Source of the DNA: Pseudomonas putida | GTDB lineage: Bacteria; Pseudomonadota; Gammaproteobacteria; Pseudomonadales; Pseudomonadaceae | DNA: 64,000 nucleotides | Reading direction: 5' to 3' | Assembly: GCF_001636055.1 (NCBI RefSeq) | Contig: NZ_CP011789.1 | Span: 3,162,001 to 3,226,000, forward strand | In this document: positions 62,380-64,000 of the stretch, piece by piece | Numbering within the stretch: the stretch's first letter is position 1 | Layout: each line of letters opens with the position of its first letter | Program-made: the position numbers and the translations under genes | The notes under the pieces: model-generated | Told to the model about the DNA's origin: nothing | The model's input: only the letters and a program-made list of their open reading frames with translations | Databases searched by the model: none

Positions 62380-62522
62380 GTCGTTATAGGTTCGGGCTGT
62401 CACGGTTTAGGGCGGCATTGTAGCGATGAATTGCCGCGCAGGCACCCGTGACGTTCCAGATGGGCGTACTTGCAGCGACGGGCCCGCGTCCCTCGAAGCA
62501 GGCCCGTCTGCGCGCACACCTT

Positions 62523-63953
62523 TCAGCGAGCCGGAGCAGTTTGCTCGGTTTGCCATTGCGTCCTGCTGGAGGCTTTCCCACAGATGGGCGTCAGCTGTAC
62601 GCTCAGCAATTGATCCAGGTTCGCATCAAGCACTGGAATCATCATCCGGGCACTGCAGCCAGCGACCCGGTCCTGACTGATGACATTCCCTGCGCGAATA
62701 ATCGATACCCATGTGCCTTCAGGCGACACCACCGACTCCGGAGGCGACCAAGTGACATCCACGACGCCCACTCTCGGCCGGAGCAGGGCAAGCCGTGGAG
62801 CCCCCGTGATCATCGGCACCCAATCGCCTTCTGTACCGATCCCGGACCCAGGATATGCAATGACCTGACACACCCACTTCTTGTCGGTCCTGAGCGGCGC
62901 TTTCAACGACAAGCGCGCCTGGGTCCGAGGGGCATCGACGCTCGCAGAGGCGGCGACCGTGCCGGTCTCTGGCGAAAACACCTGCACGATGTAGTGAGTG
63001 AACTGCAGACTGTTCGACATGTTCCAGGCCACATCGACGCCCTCGTTGTCCAACACCACTGAAGTGATTTCGGGCCTGGCTGCCACAACGCGCAAAGGCG
63101 TGGTCCTGATGCCTGCACCTTTTGCGGTCAGGGCCGTGAGGGTGAAGGTGAGCTCATCGAATTCCGGCAGTGGCGACGACAGTGGAAAGTCGGCGAACTC
63201 GTATTCCATGGGCAGGCTCATTTCGTAATGCTTGCCGGTAAGCGTACTGTGCAGCTTCAGTTGGTATTGCACGATCTCTGTGGGATCCAGCGTAAACCAT
63301 GCTACTGCTATGCGGTTTCCACCGCGATAAAGCGGGCTCTGCTCCAGATTCGGCGGGTTCATGGATGGCGGGAAATGAATCAGCTCCGATCGGGCGCGGG
63401 TACGCTCGCAAGCCACAGCCTCCACGCCGACTGTCCAGCCTTGGTTATTGCCTAGACCCCCGTCCAGTTGCGAATTGCTCACGACAGCACAGGCGCTGTC
63501 TGTTCCGCTGACTGGAATGACGAATGTCGTGCCGCTGACCGTTGATGACACGACGATCTCATAGCCCAGGAGAGCCTGGCTGGAGGGCTGCCAATCAATG
63601 TGCAGGGCCTCGCCATCGTATATCGCCGAGTGCAGGCCCGGCTGGAGGGTTGCCAGGGGCAGTGGGGCACTGCTCCTTGATTCCCCCTGCTCCAGCAGCG
63701 CCATCAGGATGACGCGATATTCACGCATCGCGCTCAGGGGTTCGGCCAGAGCCAATATGCCGGCGGTGGCAGCGCCGTCTGGAATGAACTGATGTTTCAA
63801 TGACGTCCAGCCACTTGCGTCCTGATGGCACAAGGTGATCACCCAACCCGCGGGCTTGACCCACTCGAGAGGGTTCCATGCCACGCTCAGGCAGTCTGCC
63901 TCGTAAACCGCCCGGACGATGGTGGGCCTGAGTGCATCGTTATCGCGCAGCAT
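62523..63953 (-). CDS. Protein of five tandem Fn3-like repeats, unknown function
   Basis: 476 residues, no signal peptide or membrane helix. Five roughly 95-residue repeats begin near residues 10, 105, 200, 294 and 386, each opening with a Pro-hydrophobic strand and a VAW/IDW/VTW tryptophan strand (for example LSVAWNPLE, LHIDWQPS, IAVAWFTL, VDVAWNMS, VDVTWSPP). This resembles fibronectin type III beta-sandwiches. AGGAG precedes the ATG at 63953 by seven bases. Function not recognised; the partner may lie upstream outside the window. Confidence 0.65.
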   Translation of the reverse strand: MLRDNDALRPTIVRAVYEADCLSVAWNPLEWVKPAGWVITLCHQDASGWTSLKHQFIPDGAATAGILALAEPLSAMREYRVILMALLEQGESRSSAPLPLATLQPGLHSAIYDGEALHIDWQPSSQALLGYEIVVSSTVSGTTFVIPVSGTDSACAVVSNSQLDGGLGNNQGWTVGVEAVACERTRARSELIHFPPSMNPPNLEQSPLYRGGNRIAVAWFTLDPTEIVQYQLKLHSTLTGKHYEMSLPMEYEFADFPLSSPLPEFDELTFTLTALTAKGAGIRTTPLRVVAARPEITSVVLDNEGVDVAWNMSNSLQFTHYIVQVFSPETGTVAASASVDAPRTQARLSLKAPLRTDKKWVCQVIAYPGSGIGTEGDWVPMITGAPRLALLRPRVGVVDVTWSPPESVVSPEGTWVSIIRAGNVISQDRVAGCSARMMIPVLDANLDQLLSVQLTPICGKASSRTQWQTEQTAPAR

Positions 63954-64000
63954 TGTCGACCTCCTGTGAAGCACCGCTTTTGTCAGAGGAACGCTGCGCC

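Noticed and set aside
1..64000. CRISPR arrays, tRNA or rRNA genes, prophage or intact insertion sequences
   Set aside because: No regularly spaced repeats, cloverleaf-like segments, rRNA motifs, integrase or transposase reading frames were seen.

Overview
The window is about 64 kb of a high-GC Gammaproteobacterial chromosome. Gene content (mdc/mad malonate genes, the mobA/RND/two-component neighbourhood, KGG stress proteins, YbiT-type ABC-F ATPase, YdcP/RlhA), the short tightly overlapping operons and the REP-type palindromes point to a fluorescent Pseudomonas, most likely of the P. putida group. This is an inference from gene families, not from a marker gene. I found no rRNA, tRNA, CRISPR array, phage or intact insertion sequence.

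Layout. (1) 1-7.2 kb: malonate decarboxylase operon mdcA(partial)-B-C-D-E-G-H, then the malonate transporter madL-madM, with LysR regulator mdcR convergent at the end. (2) 7.4-14.7 kb: a ClpP-like serine hydrolase, a KGG stress protein, a small unknown, an ene-reductase, an aldo/keto reductase, a YbjN protein, a membrane-anchored prolyl isomerase, a small palindromic MITE-like element, alkB and mobA. (3) 14.8-21.4 kb: an RND efflux pair (no outer-membrane partner) divergent from an RstA/RstB-like two-component system. (4) 21.5-23.1 kb: ybiT-type ABC-F ATPase. (5) 23.6-36.4 kb: a complete-looking ectoine uptake and breakdown block: ehuBCDA on the minus strand, then enuR, eutB, eutC, doeA, doeB, doeX, doeC and doeD on the plus strand, closed by a strong terminator. 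(6) 36.5-42.6 kb: an SDR-AraC pair, then a sulfur-acquisition operon (SfnB-like, NtaA/SnaA-like monooxygenase, MetI, MetQ) preceded by a well-formed sigma-54 promoter. (7) 42.9-49.4 kb: a possible LPS-core protein, ogt, two small membrane/secreted unknowns, a phosphatase, and a polyamine-binding protein + SpuC-like transaminase + LuxR regulator group. (8) 49.5-51.5 kb: a KfrA-like DNA-binding coiled-coil protein with a perfect palindrome in front of it and small unknowns. (9) 51.6-54.0 kb: a zinc-starvation operon (gamma-carbonic anhydrase, second dihydroorotase, cysteine-poor DksA2) behind a Zur-box-like palindrome. (10) 54.0-64 kb: MgtC, an orphan CrtZ-like hydroxylase, a BASS transporter, a DyP peroxidase, a Tat-signal aldo/keto reductase, an NTT/MFS-like transporter, a second KGG protein, RlhA, and a cytoplasmic protein built of five roughly 95-residue Fn3-like repeats.

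How parts work together. Malonate is imported by MadLM and decarboxylated on MdcC-ACP by MdcA/D/E/H; MdcB and MdcG make and attach the prosthetic group. Ectoine would enter through EhuABCD, be hydrolysed by DoeA, deacetylated by DoeB, transaminated by DoeD and oxidised by DoeC to aspartate, under EnuR and DoeX. The Zur block would replace zinc-dependent housekeeping proteins when zinc is scarce. The most informative non-coding signals are the Zur box, the sigma-54 promoter with an upstream dyad, duplicated Crc-type A-rich motifs at madL, the promoter architecture shared by the two KGG genes 52 kb apart, and the KfrA palindrome.
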